From: JALYUM01 sp036688685
GTDB taxonomy: Bacteria; Pseudomonadota; Gammaproteobacteria; Burkholderiales; Burkholderiaceae_D
Length of the DNA: 64,000 nucleotides
Assembly: GCF_036688685.1 (NCBI RefSeq)
Contig: NZ_JAQQPS010000009.1
Location: 62,001-126,000 of the forward strand
Reading direction: 5' to 3'
Below, one piece after another: positions 42,187 to 50,958 of the stretch (position 1 is the stretch's first letter; each line of letters starts with the position of its first letter). The notes beneath the pieces were generated by a model. The model did not search any database, was not told where the DNA came from, and saw only the letters and a program-made list of their open reading frames with translations. Made by a program: the position numbers and the translations under genes.

Positions 42187-43071
42187 TTACGGTTTTTCGC
42201 GCTGGCGCCTGGTGCGGGCGGTGTCGGCGATACGCTGCGCCTCGGCCAGCTGCGCCGCGCGCTCCTGCAGCGTCAGGCTGGACGCGGCATTTTGCATCAT
42301 GCCGCCGTCGGGGCGGTACAGCCGGGCCATTTCGTTGTCGGCACCGAGCAGTTCCTGCATGATCAGGCCCATCGCCACGCCATAGCGGTAGGCCAGCGCC
42401 GGGTCCTTCTCGAACACGTCGCTGCCGACCATGCGCATCGCCGACAGATAACTCAGCACGCCGACATCCGCCTGTTCTTGCGCGATCCGCGCCAGCTGGT
42501 CCTGCACCTGCGCTTTCCATTCCTGCACCATCGGGTCATTCGGACGCGACTTCAAGGCGCTGCGGTCGCCGAAGGGGCCTTCGCTTACTTGGGCGACCGC
42601 GGCGCGCGCAATGCCCGCGCGCGCGGCGATGGTCAGATAGTCGATGCGCGACTGGCGCATGCGCTCGGTCATGGCCGCGCACAGCACGGCGTCGCGGCGC
42701 TTCTCCGGTTCGGTCATTGCGCGAAAGCCGGGCAGGACGCCATCGTTCTTGTGCGTGACATCGTCCTCGAAAATCAGGCGGTCGCCGTCGCGGTTGAAGG
42801 TGGTGCAGTCGGCCAGCAGCCGGTACGCTTCAAATGCCTTTTGGGGGTCGCGCGTGGCGACGAGTGCGTCGACCTGTTCGGCCAGCGACGCGGCGGGCAC
42901 GGTTGGCAGCGCGCTGGCAGGCGCAGGCAGGATGCGCGGCGCTGGCGCGGGTGCTGTGGCGGCGGCAGGCACCGCCAGCCCCGGATTGATGTCGGGCTGT
43001 TCCCAGATCGCCGCGGCGATCAATACCAGTGCCGCCAGCGCCAGTGCCACGCCGATGATGATTCTGTCCAT
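42187..43071 (-). CDS. hypothetical membrane-anchored protein
   Basis: This 294-residue protein has one N-terminal membrane segment (IIIGVALALAALVLIAAAIW), a Pro/Ala-rich linker, and a helical domain with Cys in LLADCTTFNRDG and AVLCAAMTERM that may form a disulfide. Tail helices are charged and end in RTRRQREKP. No known domain is recognised. It is a single gene placed downstream of the M16 operon but separated by a terminator. Confidence 0.65.
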   Translation of the reverse strand: MDRIIIGVALALAALVLIAAAIWEQPDINPGLAVPAAATAPAPAPRILPAPASALPTVPAASLAEQVDALVATRDPQKAFEAYRLLADCTTFNRDGDRLIFEDDVTHKNDGVLPGFRAMTEPEKRRDAVLCAAMTERMRQSRIDYLTIAARAGIARAAVAQVSEGPFGDRSALKSRPNDPMVQEWKAQVQDQLARIAQEQADVGVLSYLSAMRMVGSDVFEKDPALAYRYGVAMGLIMQELLGADNEMARLYRPDGGMMQNAASSLTLQERAAQLAEAQRIADTARTRRQREKP

Positions 43072-43086
43072 GCCGCCCCAAATAAA

Positions 43087-43111
43087 AACGCCCGCTTACC
43101 AGGCGGGCGTT
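43087..43111 (-). terminator. Rho-independent terminator of the M16 operon
   Basis: Read on the minus strand, AACGCCCGC, a short loop and GCGGGCGTT are followed by a T-rich tail (TTTATTT). It lies 30 bases after the stop of the distal M16 gene. Confidence 0.85.
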
Positions 43112-43140
43112 GAGAGAGGGGACGGACGCTGACTTGTCGC

Positions 43141-44559
43141 CTACTTGTCGCTGACCGTGAACGCGCCGTACGCTTTCAATTGCTCGCCGATGGCTGCATT
43201 GTCGCCCACCACGACAATCGACTGGGCTTCGGGAGCAAAATATTTTTTGCTGACGTCGCGTACCTGCTCGGCCGTTACCTTCTGGATCAGCGGGACGAAC
43301 TGGCCGAGAAATTCCGGCGGCAGGCCCACCAGCCAGTTCGACGCCAGCGTGCCGGCCACGGAACGCTGCAGCTGGTTGCTGATCAGGTAGCCGCCGGCGA
43401 CGTAGCGCTTGTTCATCTCCATGTCGGCCGGCGTCACCAGTTCGGTGCCGATGCGTTTGTACTCCGCCATGAATTCTTTGAGCGAGGCGCCGGTGACATC
43501 ATTGCGCACTTCGGCGCCGCCGATGATGCTGCCGCCTTCGCGGTACATGCGCGCGCCCGCCGAGGCGCCATAGGTATACCCTTTTTCTTCGCGCAGGTTC
43601 AGGTTCACGCGGCTGCTGAAGCCACCGCCGAGGATGGTGCTGGCCAGGCGCATCGGCACCTGGTCGGGCGAGGTCGCGGCGATGCCAGGGCTGCCCAGGC
43701 GCACCACTGACTGGACGCTGCCGTTACGCTGCAGCACCAGGCGCAGCGGCGTCGCGGCGCCCGGTGCGGCCGGGGTGTCGGTGCTGGCGCTGCCTTGGCC
43801 GCGCCACGAGCCGAACGCTTTTTGCGCCATCTGCATGGCTTGCGCATCGGTGACGCGGCCGGTAATGACCAGCAGGGCGCGCTCGGGACGGAAGCGTTTC
43901 ACGTGTTCGGCGCGCAGCAGTTCCTCGGTCGTGCTGGTGATTGCTTCGACGGTCGGCTCGACCTGGCCGTACGGGTGGCTGCCGTAGATGGCTTTGCTCA
44001 GGGCGCGGTCGGCACGGAAGCGCGGCTGCGTCTCGGCGACCTTCAGGCTTTGCAGGGCGTTGGCCTTGGTCAGGGCGACCTCCTTGGCCGGGAAGGTCGG
44101 CACGCGCGTCACGTCGGCCATCAGGTTGAGCATTGGCGCGGCGTGCGAGGTGAGGGCGTGGGCCGACACCAGGATGCCGTCAAGCGTGGCGCTGGCGGCG
44201 ACCGAGCCGCCCATGCCCTGTGCCAGTTCGGCGATGGCGCGCGAGTCGTACTTGCCGGCGCCTTCGTTGAGCAGGCCCGCGAGCAGGTTGGCAAAGCCGG
44301 GATGGGCCTTATCGTCGGCCGCGTAGCCGGCGTTGCGAATTGCCAATACAAAGTCGACGCGCGGCAGGCCGTTGCGCGGCACCACCCACACTTCGAGGCC
44401 GTTGGGCAGCGTCTTGCGGGCGATTTTCGGGGCCGGTAATGGCTTGTCCTTGCCGTAGGCGGGCATGTCGGCCGGGGTGATCACGGCGGCTGATTGCGCC
44501 AGCGGCGCGAACAGCAGGGAAACGGCCAGGGCCAGCGTCAGTTTGTTTGCGATCGTCAC
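43141..44559 (-). CDS. M16 family protein lacking the zinc motif (partner subunit)
   Basis: This 472-residue exported protein (signal FAPLAQSAA) has the M16 fold, but where active enzymes carry HxxEH it has FANLLAGLLNEGAG, so zinc cannot bind there. Its C-terminal half keeps the LREEKGYTYGASAGAR and YLISNQLQRS features of the non-catalytic subunit. It lies 10 bases after the catalytic M16 gene, so the two probably form a heterodimeric periplasmic peptidase of the type seen for the mitochondrial processing peptidase. Confidence 0.88.
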   Translation of the reverse strand: MTIANKLTLALAVSLLFAPLAQSAAVITPADMPAYGKDKPLPAPKIARKTLPNGLEVWVVPRNGLPRVDFVLAIRNAGYAADDKAHPGFANLLAGLLNEGAGKYDSRAIAELAQGMGGSVAASATLDGILVSAHALTSHAAPMLNLMADVTRVPTFPAKEVALTKANALQSLKVAETQPRFRADRALSKAIYGSHPYGQVEPTVEAITSTTEELLRAEHVKRFRPERALLVITGRVTDAQAMQMAQKAFGSWRGQGSASTDTPAAPGAATPLRLVLQRNGSVQSVVRLGSPGIAATSPDQVPMRLASTILGGGFSSRVNLNLREEKGYTYGASAGARMYREGGSIIGGAEVRNDVTGASLKEFMAEYKRIGTELVTPADMEMNKRYVAGGYLISNQLQRSVAGTLASNWLVGLPPEFLGQFVPLIQKVTAEQVRDVSKKYFAPEAQSIVVVGDNAAIGEQLKAYGAFTVSDK

Positions 44560-44569
44560 GATGCGCTCC

Positions 44570-45955
44570 TTATTTCGTGGTGCCGGCGGCGGCGTTGGTT
44601 TGGGTGCGGGCTGCCACTGGCTTGCGGTCGATCGTGGTGCGGTTCGCTGCGGTCAGATAGGTCGCGGCGACGCGCTGCAGGTCGGCGGCGGTGACGCCGT
44701 CGATCCAGCCGGGAATCTGGTTGACCACGTTGGCGTCGCCCCACAGCGTTTGCAATCTGGCCAGCGTGTCGGCGCGGTTGATGAAGCTTTCCAGCTTGTT
44801 GTTCCAGTCGGCCAGCATCTGGGTTTTCACGCGTTTCAGCATCGCCGGCGAGACGCCGTCCTTGACCACTTTGGCGATGTCGTCGTCCATGGCGGCGAGC
44901 AGGGTATCGGCGCTGCCATTCGGTTTGTATAGTGCGAACACGACGAACTGGGTGGGGCCGTCGAAGTCCCAGGCGTCGGTCAGGCCAAAGCTGCCGTTCA
45001 CGTTGAGCGCGATTTCGCGGCCCTTGACCAGGCCCTGGTAGAACAGCGAGGCGTCGCCGCCGGCCAGCACTTCGGACAGCACGGCCATGGCGGCGTGATC
45101 GCGGCTACCCCGCGCAGGCACTTTCCACGCGGCGGCAATCGCCGGCACCTGGGCCAGCGCATCGCTTTGCTCGATGCGTTTTTCCTGAGTGTTGAGTGGC
45201 TCGCTGAAGTCGCCCGGTTTCGGGGTCGGGCGGATGGCGATGCCGCCGAAGTATTTTTTGGCCAGTGCAAAGCCTTGGGCCGGGGTCACGTCGCCGGCAA
45301 TGGCCAGCACGGCGTTGTTGGGGCCGTAATAGTCGCGGTGGAAGGCGCGCACGTCATCGAGGCTGGCGCCTTCGAGGTCTTCAAAGCTGCCGTAGCCGTC
45401 GTGGTTGTTTTCCCATTTCTGAAAGCCGTGCTGGGCAATGTCGATCCACATGAAGCCGCCGTACGGCTGGTTTTTCACGTTGACGCGGATTTCTTCCTTG
45501 ACGACGTCCTGCTGATTCTTCAGCGAGGCGGCGGAGAAATCGAGGGTCTTCATGCGGTCCGCTTCGAGCCAAAGGATCGAGTCGATCGCCGACACGGGCG
45601 CGGTCTCGATGTAGTTGGTGAAGTCGGGGCGGGTCGAGCCATTATTGCGGCCGCCACCACCGGTGATGGTGCGGTCGAACACGCCCTTCGGCGCATTCGG
45701 CGTGCCCTGGAACATCAGGTGTTCGAACAGGTGGGCAAAGCCGGTGCGGTTGCGCGGTTCCAGGCGCATGCCGACGTGGTAGACCACCGACACGCCGATG
45801 GTGGGCGAGGTGTGGTCTTCGGTCACGATGACGGTCAAGCCGTTTGGCAATTTCTGTACTTGCACCGGCAGTTTCCACTGGTCCGAATCGGCGGCGAGTG
45901 CCGCAAAGGACAACGAAACCCCGGCCAGCAAAACGGGAAGATGACACTTGCGCAT
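44570..45955 (-). CDS. M16 family zinc metallopeptidase (catalytic subunit)
   Basis: This 461-residue exported protease (signal VLLAGVSLSFAALA) has the zinc motif HLFEH in GFAHLFEHLMFQGT and the distal Glu region ENNHDGYGSFEDLEGASLDDVRAFH. It starts at ATG 45955; a longer in-frame start upstream would bury the signal peptide. It is the first gene of the pair with the motif-less partner. Such pairs degrade unfolded peptides; the substrate is unknown. Confidence 0.9.
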   Translation of the reverse strand: MRKCHLPVLLAGVSLSFAALAADSDQWKLPVQVQKLPNGLTVIVTEDHTSPTIGVSVVYHVGMRLEPRNRTGFAHLFEHLMFQGTPNAPKGVFDRTITGGGGRNNGSTRPDFTNYIETAPVSAIDSILWLEADRMKTLDFSAASLKNQQDVVKEEIRVNVKNQPYGGFMWIDIAQHGFQKWENNHDGYGSFEDLEGASLDDVRAFHRDYYGPNNAVLAIAGDVTPAQGFALAKKYFGGIAIRPTPKPGDFSEPLNTQEKRIEQSDALAQVPAIAAAWKVPARGSRDHAAMAVLSEVLAGGDASLFYQGLVKGREIALNVNGSFGLTDAWDFDGPTQFVVFALYKPNGSADTLLAAMDDDIAKVVKDGVSPAMLKRVKTQMLADWNNKLESFINRADTLARLQTLWGDANVVNQIPGWIDGVTAADLQRVAATYLTAANRTTIDRKPVAARTQTNAAAGTTK

Positions 45956-46100
45956 GGTTACCTCTTGAAAGCTTCTACGTGGATAGGACACAGCGGCAAA
46001 CGCGCCGCCAGCATGATAAATATCTTATCCGAAACGCTACACCTTCAAGCAACTTCTTCACGTGTTTCGTATGCATATATCGCCCAAACAATTTCCCAAT

Positions 46101-46169
46101 AATTGGGGTCAGTGTAGATTTAATTAGCAATTTTGTGTCTTGCTCATTTAATCGACTCTGACCCTAATT
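46101..46169. repeat. REP-like palindrome, family 1, copy 2
   Basis: Arms AATTGGGGTCAGTGT and ACTCTGACCCTAATT (two mismatches) flank a centre that includes TTGCTCATTTAATCG, as in the copy at 12708-12767. The flanking word CCCAATAATT is shared too. Confidence 0.82.
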
Positions 46170-46200
46170 TTCGAGCAATTGATCAACGCCCGAGACAAGG

Positions 46201-46262
46201 AGGGTCAGAGTCAAATTAATGGGAAACTTCGGGAAATTGCTCAATAAATCGACACTGACCCT
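46201..46262. repeat. REP-like palindrome, family 1, copy 3
   Basis: Arms AGGGTCAGAGT and ACACTGACCCT (one mismatch) enclose 40 bases with TTGCTCAATAAATCG. It lies 31 bases from copy 2 in the same orientation, which makes a tandem pair. Confidence 0.78.
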
Positions 46263-46419
46263 ATGGTGGGGGCTGGGAGAGCAGCAGCCTGTCCTGTAAA
46301 ACTGTTGTCTGTGTGCCAAATCGTGCAGTTCATCGCAATCGGCGACGGGTAAGGTGGGGCGGTGGATATAGTGCAACTGTGCAGCGGGTTTTGGAGATAA
46401 CAAGAACAGGGAGCAGGAC

Positions 46420-47196
46420 ATGAACAAGCTTTTGATGGTGGCGGCGGGCGCATTATTATTCGGCGTCATGGCGGGCGCGGGTGCGGCCGGCGCTGCCGAT
46501 GAGACCGCAACCGAGATCCGGGTCATCGATGCGCGCATCACGCGCGTGCGGCTCGATGGCATCGTCGACCTGAACGTGCGCCAGGGTGCAGTGCCGTCAC
46601 TGGTCATCAGCGGGAATGCGCGCCTGGTCGGGCAAACCACCAGCCGCCAGGCCGGCGATACGCTGATCATCGAGAACGACGACCACGGCATGCGCAGCAA
46701 TGGCCGCCGCACGCTGCGCGCCGAACTCGTGCTGCCGGCGTTGCGCGAGCTGGTGTCCGAAAGCCTTGGTCGCAGCGACGTCAGCGGTTTCAGCGGCGAG
46801 AACATCAACCTGTCGCTCGACGGCGCCGGCTCGATGACCATGCATGACAGTCGTTATCGCGTCGTCAAAGTGAGCCTCGGGGGGCTGGGCAGCATGAATA
46901 TGCACGGCTTGAATGCCGAGCTGATCGAACTGAACCTGGAAGGCGCCGGCTACGTCACCCTTGAAGGCCGCGCGAAGACCTTGCGCGCTAATATGGAGGG
47001 TCTCGGCGGGCTCGATGCGAAACAATTCATGGTTGAATCGGTCACCGTGGATTTGAGTGGACTCGGTAGTGCCACCGTGAATGCCCACCTGAACGCCAAC
47101 CTGAACCTGAGCGGGCTGGGTTCGGTGACGGTGTATGGCAAGCCCCTGAACCGCAAAGTCAGCGTCGATGGGCTGGGAAAGGTCAGCTGGAAATAA
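46420..47196 (+). CDS. GIN domain (DUF2807) exported protein
   Basis: This 258-residue protein has a signal peptide (GALLFGVMAGAGAAGAA) and a right-handed beta-helix-like GIN domain built of repeated units such as LDGAGSMTMHDS, LGGLGSMNMHGL, LEGAGYVTLEGR, LSGLGSATVNAH and LSGLGSVTVYGK. GIN domain proteins are found at the cell surface of many bacteria without a defined role. It is followed one base later by the Sel1 gene. Confidence 0.85.
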   Translation: MNKLLMVAAGALLFGVMAGAGAAGAADETATEIRVIDARITRVRLDGIVDLNVRQGAVPSLVISGNARLVGQTTSRQAGDTLIIENDDHGMRSNGRRTLRAELVLPALRELVSESLGRSDVSGFSGENINLSLDGAGSMTMHDSRYRVVKVSLGGLGSMNMHGLNAELIELNLEGAGYVTLEGRAKTLRANMEGLGGLDAKQFMVESVTVDLSGLGSATVNAHLNANLNLSGLGSVTVYGKPLNRKVSVDGLGKVSWK

Positions 47197-47197
47197 C

Positions 47198-47809
47198 ATG
47201 GGCCTAAAACATATCCTCTTCGCGGTCGCTGTGACCGCACTCCAGGCGAGCGCGCAGGCCGGGTTCGTGGAAGGCGCGAATGCCTACAACACGCGCAATT
47301 ACGCATTGGCGCTGAAAGAAATCACGCCGCTGGCGAAAGCCGCCAACCACGATGCCGAGCAATTGCTCGGCTTGATGTATTACATGGGCCGCGGCGTGGC
47401 GCGCGACTACAAGCAGGCGTTCAGCTGGAGCCAGAAGGCGGCAACTGCCGGCAAGGCCGATGCCCAGTACCTGATCGGCGCCATGTATTACACCGGCAAC
47501 GCGGTGCCGCTCGACCAGCGCCAGGCCGTCTGGTGGTTCCACAAAGCCGCCGAGCAGGGTCATGCCGATGCGCAGCATGCGCTCGGCCTGATGTACCGCT
47601 ATCACGTGGCCGGCGTGCCGCAGGACCTGGTGATCGCCTACATGCTGTGGAATTTGTCGGCGGCGGGCGGGAATGCCGGCGCACCGGCGCAGCGGGCGTC
47701 CGTGGCGCGCCAAATGACGGAAGAGCAAATCGCCGAGGCGCAAATGCTGTCGCGCACCTGGAAGGTGGGGACGGCGTTGCCGACGGAGTCGAAAACGGGT
47801 CGGGAGTAG
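47198..47809 (+). CDS. Sel1-repeat exported protein
   Basis: This 203-residue protein has a signal peptide (FAVAVTALQASAQA) and at least three Sel1 repeats (EQLLGLMYYMGRGVARDYKQAFSW, AQYLIGAMYYTGNAVPLDQRQAV, AQHALGLMYRYHVAGVPQDLVIA). Such solenoids bind partners in the periplasm. It starts directly after the GIN gene and so is probably co-translated; what it binds is unknown. Confidence 0.85.
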   Translation: MGLKHILFAVAVTALQASAQAGFVEGANAYNTRNYALALKEITPLAKAANHDAEQLLGLMYYMGRGVARDYKQAFSWSQKAATAGKADAQYLIGAMYYTGNAVPLDQRQAVWWFHKAAEQGHADAQHALGLMYRYHVAGVPQDLVIAYMLWNLSAAGGNAGAPAQRASVARQMTEEQIAEAQMLSRTWKVGTALPTESKTGRE

Positions 47810-47828
47810 GGGGCGCGATTTCGGTGCA

Positions 47829-47858
47829 GTGTGATGGGTCCCCGCCTGCGCGGGGATA
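47829..47858. repeat. REP-like palindrome, family 2, copy 3
   Basis: The words GATGGGT and the hairpin CCCCGCCTGCGCGGGG resemble one half of the element at 14710-14801. It lies between the Sel1 gene and the oxidoreductase gene. Confidence 0.65.
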
Positions 47859-47890
47859 CAATGGTTTTTTTATCAAATATTCCATTCCCC

Positions 47891-48871
47891 ATGCGCGCAA
47901 TCGAAATCACCCAACCCGGCAAGCCCGACGTCCTGCAACTGTGCGAACGCCCGCTGCCTGAACTCAAGCCCGGCGAGTTGCTCATCCGTGTGCACGCGGC
48001 CGGCATCAACCGTCCCGACGTGCTCCAGCGCATGGGTCACTATCCGGTGCCGGCGGGCGCCTCCGATCTCCCCGGCCTGGAAGTGGCCGGCGAAATCGTC
48101 GGCGGTGACTGTGACGGCACGCCGTTCAAGCTGGGCGACATGGTCTGCGCGCTGGTGCAGGGTGGTGGCTACGCCGAATATTGCGCAGCGCCCGCGGGCC
48201 AGTGCCTGCCCATTCCAGCCGGCTTGAGCCCGCTGGAAGCCGCAGCGCTGCCGGAAAATTATTTCACCGTCTGGAGCAATGTGTTCGACCGCGCCCAGCT
48301 CAAAGGTGACGAAACGCTGCTGGTGCAGGGCGGCAGCTCCGGTATCGGCGTGACCGCCATCCAGCTGGCAGCCGCGCTCGGCCACCGCGTATTCGCCACG
48401 GCTGGCAGTGCTGAAAAATGTGCCGCCTGTGTGGAACTCGGCGCCGAACGCGCGATCAATTACAAGGACGAGGATTTTGCCGTCGTCGTCAAGGAGTTGA
48501 CGGGCGGGAAGGGCGTCGACGTCGTGCTGGACATGGTGGCAGGGGATTACCTGCCGCGCGAAATCGACTGCCTGGCCGACGATGGTCGCATCGCGCTGAT
48601 CGCGCTGCTGGGCGGCGCCAATGCCACGATCGACCTGGGCCAGGTGCTGCGCCGCCGCTTGGTGATCAGCGGCTCGACGCTGCGCCCCCGTTCGGTGGCG
48701 TTCAAGGCCGACATTGCCGCGAAACTGCTGCAGCACGCCTGGCCGCTGCTGGAACAGAAAAAAGTACGCCCGGTGATCTATAAAACGTTTCCATTGGCGC
48801 AGGCGGCCGAGGCCCATGCATTGATGGAGTCGAGCACCCACGTCGGCAAGATCATGCTGCAAGTGTTGTAA
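47891..48871 (+). CDS. NAD(P)H-quinone oxidoreductase, PIG3 type (zinc-independent MDR)
   Basis: This 326-residue medium-chain dehydrogenase/reductase should reduce quinones or enones with NADPH in the cytosol. The GroES-like part has INRPDVLQRMGHYPVP and the Rossmann part LVQGGSSGIGVTAIQLA, then CAACVELGAERAINY. Zinc ligands are absent, as expected for quinone oxidoreductases. ATG 47891 is used; the frame is open upstream through a REP-like element, which is not taken as coding. Confidence 0.9.
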   Translation: MRAIEITQPGKPDVLQLCERPLPELKPGELLIRVHAAGINRPDVLQRMGHYPVPAGASDLPGLEVAGEIVGGDCDGTPFKLGDMVCALVQGGGYAEYCAAPAGQCLPIPAGLSPLEAAALPENYFTVWSNVFDRAQLKGDETLLVQGGSSGIGVTAIQLAAALGHRVFATAGSAEKCAACVELGAERAINYKDEDFAVVVKELTGGKGVDVVLDMVAGDYLPREIDCLADDGRIALIALLGGANATIDLGQVLRRRLVISGSTLRPRSVAFKADIAAKLLQHAWPLLEQKKVRPVIYKTFPLAQAAEAHALMESSTHVGKIMLQVL

Positions 48872-48917
48872 CCAGGATTGTGTCAACAGATGATGTCAAC
48901 CAGCACCGTCCATCTGT

Positions 48918-48946
48918 TTGACCCATATGAGGGTGACAGTTAGAAT
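48918..48946 (+). promoter_or_regulatory. sigma-70 promoter of tpiA
   Basis: TTGACC, 17 bases and TAGAAT form a strong -35/-10 pair about 27 bases before the tpiA start. Confidence 0.75.
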
Positions 48947-48972
48947 AGCGGGTTAATCAACCGTGGGCTCCT

Positions 48973-49722
48973 ATGCGTTCGAAACTTGTCGTCGGTAACT
49001 GGAAAATGAATGGCAGCCGCGCGGCGAACGCCGAGCTGTTGTCAAACATCGTCGCCGGTCTTGACGGCGCATCGGCCGCGTGCGCGGTCTGTGTGCCGTG
49101 CGTGTATCTGCACCAGACCCAGGAATTGCTTGCCGGCAGCCCGATGAAAGTCGGCGCGCAGGATGTCTCGGACAAAGCGTGCGGCGCCTTCACCGGCGAA
49201 GTGGCGGCCAGCATGCTGGTCGAGTACGACTGCCAGTATGTGATTGTCGGTCACTCCGAGCGCCGTGCCTACCACATGGAAACGAGCGAGCTGGTGGCGT
49301 GCAAGGCCGAAGCAGTGCTGCGCGCCGGCATGACGCCGATCGTCTGCGTCGGGGAAACTCTGGAAGAGCGTGATGCCGGCCAGACCAATGCCGTCGTCAG
49401 CGAGCAGCTCGAGGCCGTACTCAAATTACTCGACGAAGCCGATGTCGCCAAGCTGGTGGTGGCCTACGAACCGGTTTGGGCCATCGGCACCGGCAAGACC
49501 GCCACGCCGGCAATGGCGCAGGAAGTGCACGCCGCCTTGCGCGCGCAGTTGCGTGCCCACAGTGCCGAAGTGGCCGACACGGTGCCGCTGTTGTATGGCG
49601 GCAGCATGAAACCGGATAACGCCAAAGAATTGATGGCCCAGCCAGATATCGACGGCGGCCTGATTGGCGGTGCTGCATTGAAAGCCGCCGATTTCCTGGC
49701 AATCATTCACGCCGCCAGGTAA
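48973..49722 (+). CDS. tpiA: triose-phosphate isomerase
   Basis: This 249-residue glycolytic enzyme interconverts dihydroxyacetone phosphate and glyceraldehyde 3-phosphate. Active-site residues are Lys in GNWKMNG, His in VIVGHSERR and Glu in VAYEPVWAIGTGKTAT. The gene starts a conserved betaproteobacterial block with secG, tRNA-Leu and the nuo operon. Confidence 0.97.
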   Translation: MRSKLVVGNWKMNGSRAANAELLSNIVAGLDGASAACAVCVPCVYLHQTQELLAGSPMKVGAQDVSDKACGAFTGEVAASMLVEYDCQYVIVGHSERRAYHMETSELVACKAEAVLRAGMTPIVCVGETLEERDAGQTNAVVSEQLEAVLKLLDEADVAKLVVAYEPVWAIGTGKTATPAMAQEVHAALRAQLRAHSAEVADTVPLLYGGSMKPDNAKELMAQPDIDGGLIGGAALKAADFLAIIHAAR

Positions 49723-49776
49723 GTAATTAAAATCCTGAATTTTAAAAATCGTAGTCAAACTTAAATTGGAATTGCA

Positions 49777-50172
49777 ATGAGTACCCTCTTCAATATCATC
49801 GTCGTCATCCAGGTTCTTTCGGCACTGGTCATTATCGCCCTGGTGCTGCTGCAGCACGGCAAAGGCGCCGACATGGGTGCGGCCTTCGGTTCCGGCGCGT
49901 CCGGCAGCCTGTTCGGTGCAACCGGTTCGTCGAACTTCATGTCCAAGTCGACCGCCGTGGCCGCGGCCGTGTTCTTCGCCTCGACCCTGGGCCTGGTGTA
50001 CGCCACCAATAACCGCACCAGCACGGTCGATGCCGGCGTCATGGGTCGCGCGGTCACCGCGCCGGCAAAGCCAGCCGCACCAGCCAATCCAAACGCCATT
50101 CCAGCGACGACGGTGCCGGTCACCGCACCTGCGCCGGCGGCACCAGCTCCCGTGACCGATATTCCGAAGTAA
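49777..50172 (+). CDS. secG: preprotein translocase subunit SecG
   Basis: This 131-residue inner membrane protein supports SecYE-mediated export. Two membrane segments flank the SecG motif LVLLQHGKGADMGAAFGSGASGSLFGATGSSNFMS. The tail is Ala/Pro-rich and longer than in E. coli (110 residues). It follows tpiA. Confidence 0.95.
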   Translation: MSTLFNIIVVIQVLSALVIIALVLLQHGKGADMGAAFGSGASGSLFGATGSSNFMSKSTAVAAAVFFASTLGLVYATNNRTSTVDAGVMGRAVTAPAKPAAPANPNAIPATTVPVTAPAPAAPAPVTDIPK

Positions 50173-50291
50173 TTCGGCGTTTTTGCAGCGCAACAAGAAC
50201 AGTCTCATCGTTTTAGGCGCCTCGGATAATTACCCTTGGCGTCAATGTAGTCAAAAAACACTCTTTTGCTTGAGACATCGCAATTTGAGCA

Positions 50292-50321
50292 TTGAAATAT
50301 GGTGTTAAGGCAGGGTACAAT
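50292..50321 (+). promoter_or_regulatory. sigma-70 promoter of tRNA-Leu
   Basis: TTGAAA (50292-50297), 18 bases and TACAAT (50316-50321) lie just before the tRNA gene, with a predicted start near 50328. Confidence 0.6.
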
Positions 50322-50333
50322 AGCTGTCTCAAA

Positions 50334-50418
50334 GCCGACGTGGTGAAATTGGTAGACACGCTATCTTGAGGGGGTAGTGGCGCAAGCTGTACGAGTTCGA
50401 GTCTCGTCGTCGGCACCA
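50334..50418 (+). tRNA. tRNA-Leu(GAG)
   Basis: This 85-nucleotide type II tRNA has an acceptor stem GCCGACG/CGTCGGC with the encoded ACCA end, an anticodon loop TTGAGGG with anticodon GAG at 50368-50370, a long variable arm and a T-loop GTTCGAGTC. It reads CUC and CUU leucine codons. Confidence 0.95.
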
Positions 50419-50438
50419 AGAATACAAGCAGTACAAAG

Positions 50439-50489
50439 AAGCCAGCAAGACGGCATGAGCTTCGGCTCCATGCTCAAGCTGGCTTTTTT
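50439..50489 (+). terminator. Rho-independent terminator after tRNA-Leu
   Basis: An outer stem AAGCCAGC/GCTGGCTT with an inner GCATGAGC-TTCG-GCTC hairpin is followed by a T-run. It ends the tRNA transcript before the nuo operon. Confidence 0.8.
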
Positions 50490-50595
50490 ACGAGGATCTG
50501 TCGCGACAGTCCTGGCGGCATCCTCAGCCAGGTATGCGCGATGCGGCGCTGCAACATGCAGTGGTAATTAACCGTTCGTACAAAGGCATCTTTTC

Positions 50596-50955
50596 GTGAA
50601 CCTCGAAAATTATTTCCCCGTTTTACTATTCATCCTGGTCGGTATCGGCGTAGGTGTCGCGCCCCAGTTGCTCGGCTACCTGCTCGGACCGAACCGTCCC
50701 GACGCAGCCAAGCTGTCCCCGTATGAGTGCGGCTTCGAAGCCTTCGAAGATGCGCGCATGAAATTCGACGTCCGGTACTACCTGGTCGCGATCCTCTTTA
50801 TTTTGTTTGATCTGGAAACGGCGTTTTTCTTCCCATGGGGTGTCTCCATGCGTGAACTGGGCATCGGCGGCTTCATCACGATGATGGTGTTCATCGCTGA
50901 ATTCGTCGTTGGTTTCTGGTACATCTGGAAGAAAGGTGCCCTTGATTGGGAGTAA
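50596..50955 (+). CDS. nuoA: NADH-quinone oxidoreductase subunit A
   Basis: This 119-residue membrane subunit of complex I has three membrane segments and the conserved YECGFEAFEDARMKFDVRYYL loop at the quinone site. The start is GTG. It is the first gene of the nuo operon, after tRNA-Leu. Confidence 0.96.
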   Translation: MNLENYFPVLLFILVGIGVGVAPQLLGYLLGPNRPDAAKLSPYECGFEAFEDARMKFDVRYYLVAILFILFDLETAFFFPWGVSMRELGIGGFITMMVFIAEFVVGFWYIWKKGALDWE

Positions 50956-50958
50956 GCC

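Larger units (their letters stand above)
45956..46419. other. 464-base intergenic region, REP-rich
   Basis: This divergent gap between the M16 operon and the GIN-domain gene contains two REP-like palindromes (see those entries) in 46101-46262. The remaining 150 bases before the GIN gene should hold its promoter; I see no convincing -35/-10 pair or operator, and no additional gene. Confidence 0.6.
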
